A stretch of DNA of 5,193 nt from contig CAMWGS010000156.1 in the NCBI GenBank assembly GCA_947173865.1, forward strand, positions 1 to 5,193, written 5' to 3'. The translations under genes were made by a program, and so were the position numbers. Source of the DNA: an uncultured Ruminococcus sp. (GTDB lineage: Bacteria > Bacillota > Clostridia > Oscillospirales > Ruminococcaceae). This document shows, in pieces, positions 5,043 through 5,193 of this stretch. The notes beneath the pieces were generated by a model. The model worked only from the letters and a program-made list of their open reading frames with translations. It did not search any database and was not told the DNA's origin. Numbering within the stretch: position 1 is the stretch's first letter; each line of letters opens with the position of its first letter.

Positions 5043-5193
5043 TTATTTTTTGTTTTTACAGTTCTGACAGCCGTTCATGAATCTGTCAATATTTTCGGAA
5101 ACTTTACTGTCAATGGAAATAAATTTCACCCGTCTGAGCTTTTCATAACTGCTTTCGTCGGTCAGTTCAAAAAACACGTTTTCAATACCTTTC
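5043..5193 (-). CDS. C-terminal end of an unidentified protein (partial)
   Basis: An open - strand frame enters from the window edge and stops with TAA at 5045-5043, giving about 50 residues: KGIENVFFELTDESSYEKL, then RRVKFISIDSKVSENIDRF, then MNGCQNCKNKK. The end carries a CxxC pair (GCQNCK) close to the terminus and a lysine-rich tail. No family is recognised from so short a piece. It is 21 nt upstream of metA on the same strand, with no terminator or promoter in the gap, so it is probably the preceding gene of the metA operon. The start and most of the protein lie outside the window. Confidence 0.65.
   Translation of the reverse strand, partial: KGIENVFFELTDESSYEKLRRVKFISIDSKVSENIDRFMNGCQNCKNKK

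Overview
The window looks like a low-GC, spore-forming member of the Clostridia, plausibly a Ruminococcus-like Oscillospiraceae. The reasons are AT-rich intergenic DNA, strong AGGAGG-type ribosome binding sites, TTG and GTG starts, a SpoIIP sporulation protein, and a Bacillus-type MetA with the acetyl-CoA-specific glutamate. The species assignment is inference. I see no mobile element, CRISPR array, tRNA or rRNA. The DNA is almost fully packed with genes.

Layout from left to right. Positions 1-89 hold a strikingly symmetrical divergent promoter region. It drives a TTG-started, permuted NlpC/P60-like (papain-like) gene on the + strand (90-662) and, on the - strand, a gene that lies outside the window. 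Converging on this gene is a - strand pair: spoIIP (2095-929), then an unknown 101-residue membrane-anchored protein (929-624) that starts inside the spoIIP stop codon. The last 39 bp of the small gene overlap the 3' end of the NlpC/P60-like gene tail to tail.

A 136-bp divergent intergenic region (2096-2231) has a candidate sigma-E-like promoter facing spoIIP. On its other side is a + strand pair: a membrane-anchored CE4 polysaccharide deacetylase (2232-3110) and, 4 nt later, a DUF2752 membrane protein (3115-3501). Converging on that pair is a - strand operon. It consists of the C-terminal end of an unidentified gene (5193-5043), metA (homoserine O-acetyltransferase, 5021-4074) and a DUF4190-like membrane protein (4064-3456).

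The metA operon ends in a strong hairpin with a T-tract. That hairpin lies inside the coding sequence of the opposing DUF2752 gene, and the two genes also overlap tail to tail by 46 bp. Thus both convergent junctions in the window are antisense coding overlaps with no intergenic DNA.

Functionally, the left and middle genes suggest cell-envelope work: SpoIIP remodels peptidoglycan during engulfment, and the deacetylase and the papain-like protein could act on wall polymers or amide/ester bonds. The right end is methionine biosynthesis plus small membrane proteins. No known multi-gene defence or secretion system is visible. The most interesting items are the unknown gene translationally coupled to spoIIP, the dual-use terminator/coding segment at 3405-3447, and the palindromic divergent promoter.
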